Origin: Pseudomonadota bacterium | GTDB lineage: Bacteria > Pseudomonadota > Alphaproteobacteria > Acetobacterales > Acetobacteraceae | DNA: 64,000 nucleotides | Reading direction: 5' to 3' | Assembly (NCBI GenBank): GCA_021805545.1 | Contig: JAJZFB010000068.1 | Location: 1-64,000 of the forward strand | Shown here: piece by piece, positions 43,767 through 52,564 of the stretch | Numbering within the stretch: position 1 is the first letter of the stretch | Layout: each line of letters opens with the position of its first letter | Made by a program: the position numbers and the translations under genes | Notes under the pieces: model-generated | Databases searched by the model: none | What the model saw: the letters and a program-made list of their open reading frames with translations, nothing else | What the model was told of the DNA's origin: nothing

Positions 43767-45377
43767 TCAGGCCGCGCGCAGGCGTTCCTGGCAGCCAGAG
43801 GCCATGGGCAGAATTGTTGTGTCTCCCGCGCGGCGGACAGACAGGCTTGTGCCAGCCTCATCGGGCAGCGCGAAGGTGAAGGCGCAGCGCCCGGAGCCTT
43901 TTCCAGCGGCTTCCAGGTCGGCACGGTGCTCGCAGGCCAGCACCGTGCCTAATTTTGTGGTGCCGGACCATACATCCAGCCATACCGGCATTTCTGGCTG
44001 CTGAGTGTCTATGGCCCAGCCGGTGATGTGGCCATCGGCGATGTCGTCGATCCAGCCTTCCAACGGGCCGGGTGTGCCGCCGGCCTTGGCCAGTATGGCG
44101 GTGGCCCGTGCCAGTACGGGGGCCAGGGCCTGCGCAAGCGTGGGGCCGGATTCCGGGCGCGGGGCGCATAGTAATGTCTCGGGGGGTTCTACATAATCCG
44201 GGCGTTCGCGCAGATATTCGGCGGCATTGTGGAATTGCGCGCGCAGCCCCGGGCCGTCGATGAAACTTTCCGACCAGCAGCCCTCGGCCAGAACACAATC
44301 ATGCGTGCTGAATTCAAGCTGGAAGTAAGTGACGGTTTCCGGCACGCTGTCCTGGGTGATGGTGACGCCGTTGACCAGGCTACGGGCCAAAACCAGCACA
44401 CCATCGAGCAGCATGGAATGGCCGGGAGAGACGAATAAATCGCGCTCTGGCAGGCCGCCGCCAAGCGCGCCAGCCCGGATGCGGACAGGTATTTTGCCGC
44501 GATTATTCTGCACGAAGCGGCGGGCGAAATTTTGCCAGCCAATCCAGCGTACGGGTTGCAGCCCGCCCAGGCGCGTGGCCACCAAATCTCCGGTGCGAAT
44601 ATCCTCGATTTTCATCTCGCCCCTGGCGGTTAGAATGCGCGTGCCAGCCAAATAGCAGATGGCGGCGATGCTGAGCCCGCCAGAGGGATCTTCGGAAAGA
44701 TGCAGCGGGCCGGTAGTGGTGCTGAAGGAGCCGAGCGCCAGGCTGGAATTGGCGAGGGCGAATGTGAGGTTTGAATGATCGCTGGTGAGGACAGTGATTG
44801 TTTCCGTTCCGCCATCGGTGCCAGAGATGGAGTAGCCGGTGGCGGCGGTATAGTTCAGGTTCTGGTCGTCGATAACATCGCCATTGCTGAACCCCGTTAT
44901 GGGAGCGTCGGCATTCAGCAGGTTGATGGAGAGAAAAGAGCCGGGGGTCGCGCTCTCGATAACATAAGTTCCCGCCGTGGCACCGGAGAAGCCAATATCG
45001 GTGGCGCTGAGGAGAGAGGCCGTGATGATGCCCGCGGCTTCCTGGAAGGAACCGCCGTTAATGTCGATTGTGGTGCCGCTGATGAGCTGGGCTGAAGCGA
45101 GGGCGCCCTCTTGCAGGCTTACGGTGGCGCCATTGGTCTCGATGTGGAGGGTGGAAAGCAGGTTAATGCCGATGCCGAGGCCCAATGTAGGATTGACGGT
45201 GACATCAGAACCCGAAGACCCAATGATGGTATAATTGCTGGCGATGCCGAGTTCTGGCTGAACCGTGACGCCGGTGAGGCTGGGGTTTGTAAGAATTGCC
45301 GTCGTGTAGCCAATGCCTAAAATATTTCCGAGGCCGGCGACGGTATTGCTCGTGCTGATGGATATTGTTCCGGACAT
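43767..45377 (-). CDS. Hint-domain protein with beta-rich N-terminus
   Basis: 536 residues. Residues 1–235 are rich in Gly, Ser, Thr and Asn with short beta repeats (TLHIETNGATVSLQEGA; SGTTIDINGGSFQEAAG), like bacterial extracellular repeat modules. A Hint_2 domain begins at Cys241 (CYLAGTRILTARG), with GDLV, SPGHSML near 317 and THDCVLAEG near 358. Hint domains catalyse an N–S acyl shift that can cut the chain at the cysteine. The last ~150 residues contain a module (GHITGWAID) of unknown role. No Sec signal is seen; export may be type I. Start ATG 45377 has GGGAGAAG upstream. Confidence 0.85.
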   Translation of the reverse strand: MSGTISISTSNTVAGLGNILGIGYTTAILTNPSLTGVTVQPELGIASNYTIIGSSGSDVTVNPTLGLGIGINLLSTLHIETNGATVSLQEGALASAQLISGTTIDINGGSFQEAAGIITASLLSATDIGFSGATAGTYVIESATPGSFLSINLLNADAPITGFSNGDVIDDQNLNYTAATGYSISGTDGGTETITVLTSDHSNLTFALANSSLALGSFSTTTGPLHLSEDPSGGLSIAAICYLAGTRILTARGEMKIEDIRTGDLVATRLGGLQPVRWIGWQNFARRFVQNNRGKIPVRIRAGALGGGLPERDLFVSPGHSMLLDGVLVLARSLVNGVTITQDSVPETVTYFQLEFSTHDCVLAEGCWSESFIDGPGLRAQFHNAAEYLRERPDYVEPPETLLCAPRPESGPTLAQALAPVLARATAILAKAGGTPGPLEGWIDDIADGHITGWAIDTQQPEMPVWLDVWSGTTKLGTVLACEHRADLEAAGKGSGRCAFTFALPDEAGTSLSVRRAGDTTILPMASGCQERLRAA

Positions 45378-45763
45378 TTACGCTTCTCCCGCATTTCAAG
45401 AACGCAAAACGCTTTTTGGTTTTTTAGAAAATAACAGACACTATGCGAACCGGGCCATTCACGCCCGCGATTTTATCGCCGTTTTTCTGCTGATAGGGAT
45501 AATGTGTATCATTGCGAAAAACGAGTCGTATTTAATTAATCTTGGTTAACTGTGCAGGCTATTCGCAGCGTTTAAGTATTTTTCTTCATGATACGAAATT
45601 TTCGGATATCTTTACGGCGGTCCCAATTTGGAATGATTCGGCTTGGTGTTTTGTTACATGCAAGGCAATATCGTAGAACTTGTCTAAAAAATTATTATAA
45701 CATTATGTTAGGGTAATTTTTGGCGTGGCGTGTTCTGAGTTTATTACATGGCGGTAATTCTTT
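45378..45763. other. 386-bp AT-rich intergenic region
   Basis: It lies upstream of the Hint gene and behind the leftward methyltransferase. It is markedly richer in A and T than the rest of the window, with runs such as TTTTTTAGAAAATAAC and AAAAAATTATTATAAC. It must contain the Hint promoter. No gene, RNA or repeat can be assigned. The base composition suggests acquired or silenced DNA. Confidence 0.5.
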
Positions 45764-46474
45764 CTACCGCCCAGCATCCACCAATACGCGCCGGGCGGCG
45801 GCGCGGGCGCGGGCGGGAATGATGCCGTGAACCTCCTTGGTGGCTTCGGCAATGGTGAGCCCGGCAAATTGCGGCGCCAGGGCACGCCCGGTTTTTTCCC
45901 ACAAATTGAACAGGCGCAGGCATGGCCCCCAATCCAAGGGCGGGGCGAATAAAAGTGTATCCTGGTATTCCACATGGAAAAACAGGCTCGTGAGCAGGCG
46001 GGAGAGCTGGGTTTCGGAATAAGGCTGGCCATGGCCGAAGGGCGTGCTCTCCATATAGGCCCACATGCCGCGCCGGTTGGGGGTTACCACAATCAGCCGC
46101 CCGTCATCTTTCAGCAGCCGCCAGGCCTCGCGCAGGGCGCGCCTTGTGTTTTCCGCCTGCTCCAGCCCATGCAGGATGAGAATGCGGTCGAAGGACAGAT
46201 CGGCGAAGGGCAAAGCCTCTTCTTCCGCCACGCAGGCCAGGCCAGGCCGCCCGGCGGGCCAGGCGGCCTGGCCCATGGCGGCGGGAGAAACGGCCAGGCA
46301 GCGCGCCTGTTCGCGCCAAAGAGAAAGATAAGGGCCGGTAAAGCCGAGGCCAAGAATGGACAGGCCCCGGCATTCGGGCCAGAGCGCCTGGAGCTTACCG
46401 CGCAGCAACCCGGCCGCCAGCCGCCCCAAAGGCGTGGCGTAGAAGGCGGCGGCATCTCGTGCATCGAAGGCCAT
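45764..46474 (-). CDS. Class I SAM-dependent methyltransferase
   Basis: 236 residues from ATG 46474 (MAFDARDAAAFY); a TTG 27 bp further is possible. The glycine-rich SAM motif is degenerate (SILGLGFTGPYL), followed by ALPFADLSFDRILILHGLE, the motif IV region, and LKDDGRLIVVTPNR. Alphaproteobacterial homologues typically sit divergently beside gloB, as here. The substrate is unknown. A TATACT box ends 6 nt before the ATG, which suggests leaderless transcription. Confidence 0.82.
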   Translation of the reverse strand: MAFDARDAAAFYATPLGRLAAGLLRGKLQALWPECRGLSILGLGFTGPYLSLWREQARCLAVSPAAMGQAAWPAGRPGLACVAEEEALPFADLSFDRILILHGLEQAENTRRALREAWRLLKDDGRLIVVTPNRRGMWAYMESTPFGHGQPYSETQLSRLLTSLFFHVEYQDTLLFAPPLDWGPCLRLFNLWEKTGRALAPQFAGLTIAEATKEVHGIIPARARAAARRVLVDAGR

Positions 46475-46480
46475 TGCCCT

Positions 46481-46486
46481 AGTATA
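46481..46486 (-). promoter_or_regulatory. Candidate -10 box (TATACT) for leaderless methyltransferase mRNA
   Basis: TATACT on the minus strand is followed by AGGGCA and then the ATG at 46474, so transcription would begin at or next to the start codon. No good -35 is seen 16–18 bp upstream. The spacing is identical to that at 51974. Confidence 0.35.
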
Positions 46487-46513
46487 GCGCGGCAGAGACA
46501 AGGAGTGACAGAG

Positions 46514-47239
46514 ATGGCGGTGACGGCGCAGGCGATTCCCATGTTGTCAGATAATTATTCCTGGCTGCTGACCGAAGCGGTGACGGGCAAAATTGGGATT
46601 GTTGACCCGGCGGAAGCCGCGCCCGCGATTGCCGTGCTGGAGGAAGCGGGGCTGAAGCTGGACATTATTTTTTTAACCCATCACCACCCCGACCATGTGG
46701 GCGGGGCGGAAGAGCTGCGCGCGCATTATGGTGCCAAGATTGTAGGTAACCAGGCCGATGCGCACCGCCTGCCCGCGCTGGATGTGCCGGTTTATGAAGG
46801 AGCGATGGTGGAATTTGGCGTGGCGAATGCACGGGTTATTGAAGTGCCAGGGCACACGCAGGGGCATATAGCCTATTATTTTGCCGATGGCGGGCTGCTT
46901 TGCGCGGGGGATACGCTGTTCTCCATGGGCTGTGGCCGGTTATTTGAGGGCACGGCGGAGCAGATGTTCAACTCGTTTGGCAAATTCGCCGATTTGCCGG
47001 ATGAGACGCTGCTTTGCTGCGGCCATGAATACACCCAGGCCAATGCGCGGTTCGCGCTGAGCGTGGAACCGGATAATGAGGCGTTGCGGGCCCGGGCTGA
47101 GGAAGTGGACAGGCTGCGCGCGCAGGGGCTGGCAACCTTACCGGTGAGCCTGGGGGTGGAGCGGGCCACCAACCCGTTTTTACGTGCCAGAAGCGCCGAG
47201 GAGTTTGGCGCCAGGCGCAGGGCGAAAGATAATTTTTAA
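46514..47239 (+). CDS. gloB: Hydroxyacylglutathione hydrolase (glyoxalase II)
   Basis: 241 residues from ATG 46514, with AGGAG 8 nt upstream. The metallo-beta-lactamase fold is shown by THHHPDHVGG, VPGHTQGHI, AGDTLFSMGCGRLFEG and CGHEYTQANARFA, which include all dinuclear metal ligands. The C-terminal substrate-binding region (RATNPFLRAR) is glyoxalase II specific. It hydrolyses S-lactoylglutathione to lactate and glutathione in methylglyoxal detoxification. It is divergent from the methyltransferase and followed by a terminator. Confidence 0.95.
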   Translation: MAVTAQAIPMLSDNYSWLLTEAVTGKIGIVDPAEAAPAIAVLEEAGLKLDIIFLTHHHPDHVGGAEELRAHYGAKIVGNQADAHRLPALDVPVYEGAMVEFGVANARVIEVPGHTQGHIAYYFADGGLLCAGDTLFSMGCGRLFEGTAEQMFNSFGKFADLPDETLLCCGHEYTQANARFALSVEPDNEALRARAEEVDRLRAQGLATLPVSLGVERATNPFLRARSAEEFGARRRAKDNF

Positions 47240-47241
47240 CA

Positions 47242-47271
47242 AAAAGGCCTGGGCTGGACCCCAGGCCTTTT
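47242..47271 (+). terminator. Rho-independent terminator
   Basis: Stem AAAAGGCCTGGG (47242–47253) pairs with CCCAGGCCTTTT (47260–47271) around a 6-nt loop. It lies just after the gloB stop and before the convergent chemoreceptor; A and T tracts make it usable from both sides. Confidence 0.85.
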
Positions 47272-47292
47272 GCTGCTGCCCGATGCAGCTGT

Positions 47293-48810
47293 TTATGCGG
47301 CGGCAACACGGCGCTTGGCGGGTACGGGCAGGCGGTTATAATCCGCCGCCGCGCCCCCGCGGGCGAGCTTGAAGGCTGTTATGGATTTGTTCAGCCCGTC
47401 AATCTCGCCGCGCAGCGAATGCACCGCCGCCGTGGTTTGCTCCACCATGGCGGCATTTTGCTGCACGGCCTGGTTCATTTGCCCCACGGCCTCGCTTACC
47501 TGCGCCAGCCCGCCGGACTGGTTGCGCGCCGCGCTGGCGATGCCGGACACCAATGTTTCGATTTGTGTGACATTGCCGCCGATGGAATCCAGTGCCTGAC
47601 CCGTTTTGCGCACCAGCTCCACACCCTGCGCCACCTGCGCGCCAGAGGTGGAGATGAGGCCCTTGATGGCCTTGGCGGCATCGGCGGAGCGTTGCGCCAA
47701 GGCCCGTACCTCGGAGGCCACCACGGCGAAACCGCGCCCGGCATCGCCCGCGCGCGCGGCCTCTACCCCGGCATTAAGGGCGAGCAGATTGGTCTGGAAG
47801 GCGATGTCGTCGATCAGCCCGATAATCTGCCCGATCTCGCGCGAGGAGGTCTCGATCTGCTCCATGGCTGCCCCCGCCTCGCCCACCACGTTGCGGGAAT
47901 TGGCGGCGCCGCTGTTGGCCGCGCTTACCGCGCCATTGGCTTGCGATGCACCGTCGGCCGTGCGTTTCACCCCTTCGCTCAGCTCGTTAAGCGCCGTGGT
48001 GGTTTGCAGCAATGCCGCGGCCTGCTGCTCGGTCCTGCGGGACATATCATCCGCCGCCTGGGCCAGCTCCTCGATGCTGCTGTTGATGATGTGCGAGGCG
48101 TTCTGGATGGTGGAAAGCGTGCCGGAGAGTTTGTCCATGGCGTTGTTGAAATCGGCGCGGAGCTGCGCGTATTCGGCCGGGATGGCATCGCCCATGCGGT
48201 GCGCGAGGTCGCCCGCCGCCAGGGCGCGCATCGCCTCGCTCATTGCGGTTACAATCTGCGCTGTGCTCTGCTGCACCTTTGCCTCGGCCTCGTGCCGCTG
48301 CCGTTCAGAGGCTTCCAGGTACACGGAAATAGTCATGTCCATGTCGAGAAACGTGGCTTTCACCAGCGCCGTTACTTCTTCGGCAAGCTGTTGGGCAGCG
48401 GCCTGGCTGGGCCGGCCGAAGCGGCGCTTGGGCCAGCGCGCGGCCACGGCGGCATGCAGCAAATGCTCCAGCACCAGCGTGTAGCCGCCAATATACCAGC
48501 GCGGCGCCAGGCCGATTTTGGCGTGGATTTCGCCCACATGGCTTGAGGATTTGGCGTAGGCTTCATCCAGCGTGCCGCTGGTTATCAGGTCCCAATGCGC
48601 CTGCTGCTTGGCTTTGGCGTGCTGCATGGCGGCCTCGCTACCAAAAAGCCTGGCGATTTCGGGCGTGGCGCGGATGCGGTTGTAAAGCGCGTCCAGCGCC
48701 GCGGGCAGGGCGCCCATGGTAACGGCCTTGGCGCCGCGCAGCCGGCTTTGCAGCTGCGGGCTGATCTGCATGAAGTTCAGGCGTTCGTTAAGGTCTCTAA
48801 GGTTCGACAT
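47293..48810 (-). CDS. Globin-coupled methyl-accepting chemotaxis protein
   Basis: 505 residues without membrane segments. Residues 1–165 form a protoglobin (globin-coupled sensor) domain: QAHWDLITSG, SSHVGEIHAKIGLAPRWYIGGY, where the H of HAKIGL is the likely proximal haem ligand. A HAMP-like linker (LAAGDLAHRM) lies near residue 205. The rest is the coiled-coil MCP signalling region, with the conserved hairpin tip containing IDDIAFQTNLLALNAGVEAARAG. It is thought to sense O2 (HemAT type) or another haem ligand and signal through CheW/CheA. No che genes are nearby. Confidence 0.9.
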   Translation of the reverse strand: MSNLRDLNERLNFMQISPQLQSRLRGAKAVTMGALPAALDALYNRIRATPEIARLFGSEAAMQHAKAKQQAHWDLITSGTLDEAYAKSSSHVGEIHAKIGLAPRWYIGGYTLVLEHLLHAAVAARWPKRRFGRPSQAAAQQLAEEVTALVKATFLDMDMTISVYLEASERQRHEAEAKVQQSTAQIVTAMSEAMRALAAGDLAHRMGDAIPAEYAQLRADFNNAMDKLSGTLSTIQNASHIINSSIEELAQAADDMSRRTEQQAAALLQTTTALNELSEGVKRTADGASQANGAVSAANSGAANSRNVVGEAGAAMEQIETSSREIGQIIGLIDDIAFQTNLLALNAGVEAARAGDAGRGFAVVASEVRALAQRSADAAKAIKGLISTSGAQVAQGVELVRKTGQALDSIGGNVTQIETLVSGIASAARNQSGGLAQVSEAVGQMNQAVQQNAAMVEQTTAAVHSLRGEIDGLNKSITAFKLARGGAAADYNRLPVPAKRRVAAA

Positions 48811-48907
48811 GCGGCTCCACCCGGGTTGGACAGTATGCCGCTGTTGTTTGACGGGGATTGTTTAAGCCGCGCTTAAAACCAGAAGAGATTTAGGCGCGGC
48901 GGGCATT

Positions 48908-50317
48908 TTACGGGCGCGGCAGCAGCTTGCCCGCTTGCGGCGCCTTGAACGCGCAGAGCCGGTAACGCGCGAATACCTCGCTGCCGCGGTGGCGTGTGAT
49001 CGTGCCAAGGAGTTTGCGGCAAGGGGCGTCCGGGTGGCGGGTGAGCATTATGCCCATTGTGCCAGGCGCCACGGCGGGAGGGTAGCTGAAATAGCGCCAG
49101 CGCGGCTGCCAGCGATTATAAAAGCCCGCCACCTTCACGCTGGGCAGGCCTTCCACCGCCAGGGCGGCCATGGTGGCGTAATCGTCGCTGGTAATGAAGG
49201 CGGGGTGGCTGGCCATGGCGTTCCGCGCCAGGGTGCGCCATCCGGCAAGCTGGTTGCCCGCCGTGTCTAGCCGCGCGGGCAGGGCAATGGGCGCGGCAAC
49301 GGCCTGCACGTAAACCAGGGCCGTGATACCAAAACCCAGCCGCAGCGCGGGCTTGCGCCAGCGCGCCAGCACCGGCGCGGGCAGCATGGCGGCGGCAATG
49401 CAGGCGCTGGGGTAGACGATGGCGGCCCAGTTGCCCTGCACCCGGCTGGAGATGACATATTCCAGCATCACCGCGCTGGGCACCAGGGTGACCCAGAGCA
49501 GCAGCCTTGCGCCGGGAGAGGCATCGCCCCGCAAATGCCACACCCCCAGCACCGCGAGCCAGGCGATGAGCGGTGTCGCCAGCAGGGCCTGGCCGCCAAC
49601 CAGCTCCGCGAGGAATTGCGCGGCGCGGGCTGGGTCGAATAATGCCTCGCGCCCGCCTTGCTTAAGGTAGCTGACCCAGCCATGGGCTGCGTTCCAGGCG
49701 ATGTCGGGGGCGAACAGGGCAAAGGCAAGGATGATGGCCGCCCAGGGCCAGGGCGTGGCAAGCTGGCGCCGCCCCCAGGGGCTGAACAGCAGCCAGAAGA
49801 ACACCGCGGCGATGAACAGCACGGAGGTGTATTTGGAAAGAAGCAGTGCGCCCGTGGCCAGCCCCAGGGCCAGCCACCAGCGCGGGGCGGGCGTGCTGAT
49901 GAGCCTGACGCAAAGGTAGAGGCAGAGCGTCCAGAAGAAGATGAGGGGGGTGTCGGGCGTGATGATGATGCAGCCCGCGCCGACCATGAGTGTGGCGTTG
50001 AGCAGCAGCGCGGCCAGCAAGCCCCGCCCTGGCGCCAGCCTTTCGGCCGTGGCCCACAGCAATACGGAGCCTAAAGCGGCCGATAACGGGCCGAGCAGAC
50101 GGACACCGAACGGGGTTTTGCCGCATATGGCGGTGCCGGCCTTGATCCAGAGCGCCACCATGGGTGGATGGTCGTAATAGCCGGGTTGGAGATGCTGCGC
50201 CCAGAGGAAGTAATATGCCTCGTCCGGCGCGAGCGGCAGGGCAGCGGCCATGGCCAGGCGGAGGAGGGTGAGCGCCAGCAAAGCTGCCAGCGCCCAGGGC
50301 AAGGGGGCTGTCCGCAT
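48908..50317 (-). CDS. GT39 (ArnT/PMT-like) membrane glycosyltransferase
   Basis: 469 residues from ATG 50317, which overlaps the upstream stop by 1 nt (TAATG). About ten hydrophobic helices follow an N-terminal loop with PDEAYYFLW (the conserved acidic site) and YYDHPPMVALW. These are typical of GT39/PF13231 enzymes that transfer sugars from polyprenyl phosphate to lipid A, protein or glycans outside the membrane. The GT2–GtrA gene directly upstream can make the lipid-linked sugar donor, so the pair forms a simple two-step module. Confidence 0.85.
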   Translation of the reverse strand: MRTAPLPWALAALLALTLLRLAMAAALPLAPDEAYYFLWAQHLQPGYYDHPPMVALWIKAGTAICGKTPFGVRLLGPLSAALGSVLLWATAERLAPGRGLLAALLLNATLMVGAGCIIITPDTPLIFFWTLCLYLCVRLISTPAPRWWLALGLATGALLLSKYTSVLFIAAVFFWLLFSPWGRRQLATPWPWAAIILAFALFAPDIAWNAAHGWVSYLKQGGREALFDPARAAQFLAELVGGQALLATPLIAWLAVLGVWHLRGDASPGARLLLWVTLVPSAVMLEYVISSRVQGNWAAIVYPSACIAAAMLPAPVLARWRKPALRLGFGITALVYVQAVAAPIALPARLDTAGNQLAGWRTLARNAMASHPAFITSDDYATMAALAVEGLPSVKVAGFYNRWQPRWRYFSYPPAVAPGTMGIMLTRHPDAPCRKLLGTITRHRGSEVFARYRLCAFKAPQAGKLLPRP

Positions 50318-51399
50318 TAGCGCAGGCGCCATACCAAAGTGGCGGAGACGGCGTAGTTCCATACCACCCCCACCGCGGCACCCGCCGCGCCAGAGGCCAG
50401 GCCATGCCCGTTTTCGGCGTATAAGGCGCGGGCAATGCCTATATTGGCGTAGGCGCCCAGGCTGCAAACCAACAGAAACAGTACCAGCCCGCGCCAGGCC
50501 CTGGTGCCCTTAAGCCGCTGCGCCCGGTAGGTGAGCTGGTTGTTGAGCTGGAAATTGGCGACCATGGCGATGATGGTGCCGAGCGTCTGCGCCGCCGTGA
50601 ATTCCAGCCCTGCCGCGCGGGCGAGCTGCAGCACGGCGAGGTTGATGAGCACGCCGACCCCGCCCACCAGGGCGAAGGAGATGAAGCGCAGCGGCACCAG
50701 CCCGTGCAGAGCTTTGTCGATGAGCAGCCCGGCGAATTGCGCCAGCACCAGCACGTCCAGCTTGCTCTCGCCGGCCGCGCGCGGGCGGAATTTATACGGG
50801 ATTTCGGCGATATTGAGGCGCCGGGGCGCGGCCAGGATGAGGTCGAGCAATATTTTGAAACCCTGGCCGGTGAGCCGCCCGGCGAGCTGCTCGAACAATT
50901 CCTGGCGCAGCAGGAAGAAGCCGCTCATCGGGTCGGAAACGCTGGTGCGCGTCATCATCTGCGCCAGTTTTATGCCGGTTTCCGAGAGGCGCACGCGTAA
51001 GGGGGAGGACAGGCCGGAGGCATCGCCGCCCTGCACATGGCGGCTGCCCACGGCCATGTCGGCGCCGTTGCGCACGGCGTCCAGCATCAGCGGCAGGCGG
51101 GTTTCATCGTGCTGCATATCGCCATCGATTACGGCGACATATTCGGCGGAGGAGGACAAGGCGCCCTCGATAACGGCGGAGGAAAGGCCGCGCCGCCCGG
51201 CGCGCTTGATGCAGCGCACGCGGGAATCCTGGCTGGCCAAAGCGCGCGCGGCGGCGGCGGTGCCGTCCGGGCTGTCATCATCGACGAACACCACCTCCCA
51301 GGTGATGCCGGCGAGCGCTTTATCGAGTGCGGCCACCATGGGCGCGACATTGTCGCGCTCATTATAGCATGGCACCACGACCGTTAAGGTGGCAGGCAC
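50317..51399 (-). CDS. Polyprenyl-phosphate glycosyltransferase (GT2, DPM-like) with GtrA domain
   Basis: 360 residues. The GT2 part (1–230) has VVVPCYNERDN, VVFVDDDSPDGTAA and IDGDMQHDE (metal-binding DxD), and RPRAAGESKL, as in dolichol-phosphate-mannose synthases. The C-terminal 130 residues are a GtrA domain with four hydrophobic helices (FISFALVGGVGVLINLAVLQL to VWNYAVSATLVW). The enzyme charges a polyprenyl phosphate with a sugar and the GtrA part helps membrane placement or flipping. It is 6 bp after the peroxiredoxin gene. Confidence 0.9.
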   Translation of the reverse strand: MPATLTVVVPCYNERDNVAPMVAALDKALAGITWEVVFVDDDSPDGTAAAARALASQDSRVRCIKRAGRRGLSSAVIEGALSSSAEYVAVIDGDMQHDETRLPLMLDAVRNGADMAVGSRHVQGGDASGLSSPLRVRLSETGIKLAQMMTRTSVSDPMSGFFLLRQELFEQLAGRLTGQGFKILLDLILAAPRRLNIAEIPYKFRPRAAGESKLDVLVLAQFAGLLIDKALHGLVPLRFISFALVGGVGVLINLAVLQLARAAGLEFTAAQTLGTIIAMVANFQLNNQLTYRAQRLKGTRAWRGLVLFLLVCSLGAYANIGIARALYAENGHGLASGAAGAAVGVVWNYAVSATLVWRLR

Positions 51400-51405
51400 G
51401 GAGGC

Positions 51406-51885
51406 TTACAGCGCTTCGAGTACCGCCTCGGCGCGGCTGACCTCGAACCCGCCTGGTTCCTCGACGGCCAGATGGGTGACCACGCCATCTTCCGCCACCA
51501 GGGCGAAGCGCTGGCTGCGCAGCCCCATGCCGCGGGCGGCAAGGTCCAGCTCCAGCCCCAGCGCCTTGGTGAAGGCGCCGGCGCCATCGGCCAGCATCAC
51601 CACCGCATCGCCTGCTTTCTGGTCCTTGCCCCAGGCGCCCATCACGTAGGCGTCGTTAACCGCCAGGCAGACGATTTTGTCCACGCCCTTGGCCTTGAAC
51701 TCGGGTGCCAGCTTGATGAAGCCGGGCAGGTGCTTGGCGCTGCAGGTGGGGGTGAAAGCGCCGGGCACGGCAAACAGAACCACCTTGCCACGCCCCAGCA
51801 GCTCCGCCGTGTCGGCCTCGCGCGGGCCTTCGGCGGTTGCAACCATGAGCTTCATGGATGGAAGTTTATCGCCAGTTTTGATCAT
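51406..51885 (-). CDS. Peroxiredoxin (Prx5-like)
   Basis: 159 residues. The peroxidatic site is PGAFTPTCS with Cys48; a second Cys is near 73 and no AhpC-type C-terminal resolving Cys is present. This fits the Prx5/glutaredoxin-type peroxiredoxins, which reduce H2O2 and alkyl hydroperoxides using glutathione or glutaredoxin. It starts at ATG 51885 and lies 6 bp before the GT2–GtrA gene on the same strand. Confidence 0.93.
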   Translation of the reverse strand: MIKTGDKLPSMKLMVATAEGPREADTAELLGRGKVVLFAVPGAFTPTCSAKHLPGFIKLAPEFKAKGVDKIVCLAVNDAYVMGAWGKDQKAGDAVVMLADGAGAFTKALGLELDLAARGMGLRSQRFALVAEDGVVTHLAVEEPGGFEVSRAEAVLEAL

Positions 51886-51973
51886 AATGCCCCGTTATGT
51901 GTCGTAGCCGATGAATCTCCGTACACGAAGCGCCAAGGCGCGTGAAGGGTTGGCGCGCGGCGGAGGGGACGGC

Positions 51974-51979
51974 TATACT
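51974..51979 (+). promoter_or_regulatory. Candidate -10 box for leaderless yqgE mRNA
   Basis: TATACT is followed by six bases and the ATG at 51986. TTGGCG at 51950–51955 is a plausible -35 with an 18-bp spacer. The transcript would start at about the initiation codon. Confidence 0.4.
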
Positions 51980-51985
51980 GGTGTA

Positions 51986-52564
51986 ATGACGGCCTCGAAA
52001 CATACCCAGCCGGACTGGCTTACCGGGCAACTGCTCATCGCCATGCCCGCAATGCGGGATCCGCGCTTTGCGCAAAGCGTTATCTTCATCTGCGCCCATA
52101 ATGCCGAGGGCGCCATGGGGGTGCTGCTGAACCGCCCGGTGAAGGCGCCGGGCTTTGCCGAGCTTTTGCAGCAGCTGGGCGTGGCGCCAAACCCGCCCAG
52201 GCGGGAATTGCCCGTGGGCAATGGCGGCCCGGTGGATGACCAGCGCGGCTTTGTGCTGCATTCCAGCGATTGGAGCGCTGGGGGCAGCCTGGAGATTGAT
52301 GGCGCGCATGTGCTCTCCGCCAATCTGGATATTCTGCGCGCCGTGGCCGAGGGCGGCGGGCCGGAGCGGGCCTGCCTGGTGCTGGGCTATGCCGGCTGGG
52401 GCGCGGGGCAGTTGGACGAAGAGATGAAGCAGAATAGCTGGCTGAACGTGCCCGCGGATGAGGCGATTATTTTTGATACCAATTACAACACCAAATGGCA
52501 GCGCGCGCTGGCGAAGCTGCATATAGACCCGGCGCAGCTTTCCGCCGGTGCCGGGCACGCATGA
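51986..52564 (+). CDS. YqgE/AlgH family protein
   Basis: 192 residues from ATG 51986 (MTASKHTQPD); an earlier in-frame ATG at 51911 lacks support because a TATACT box lies between. Conserved segments LTGQLLIAMPAMRDPRFAQSVIFIC, GAMGVLLNRP and GYAGWGAGQLDEEM are diagnostic (PF02622). The function is not well defined. The stop overlaps the rdgB start by ATGA. Confidence 0.92.
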   Translation: MTASKHTQPDWLTGQLLIAMPAMRDPRFAQSVIFICAHNAEGAMGVLLNRPVKAPGFAELLQQLGVAPNPPRRELPVGNGGPVDDQRGFVLHSSDWSAGGSLEIDGAHVLSANLDILRAVAEGGGPERACLVLGYAGWGAGQLDEEMKQNSWLNVPADEAIIFDTNYNTKWQRALAKLHIDPAQLSAGAGHA

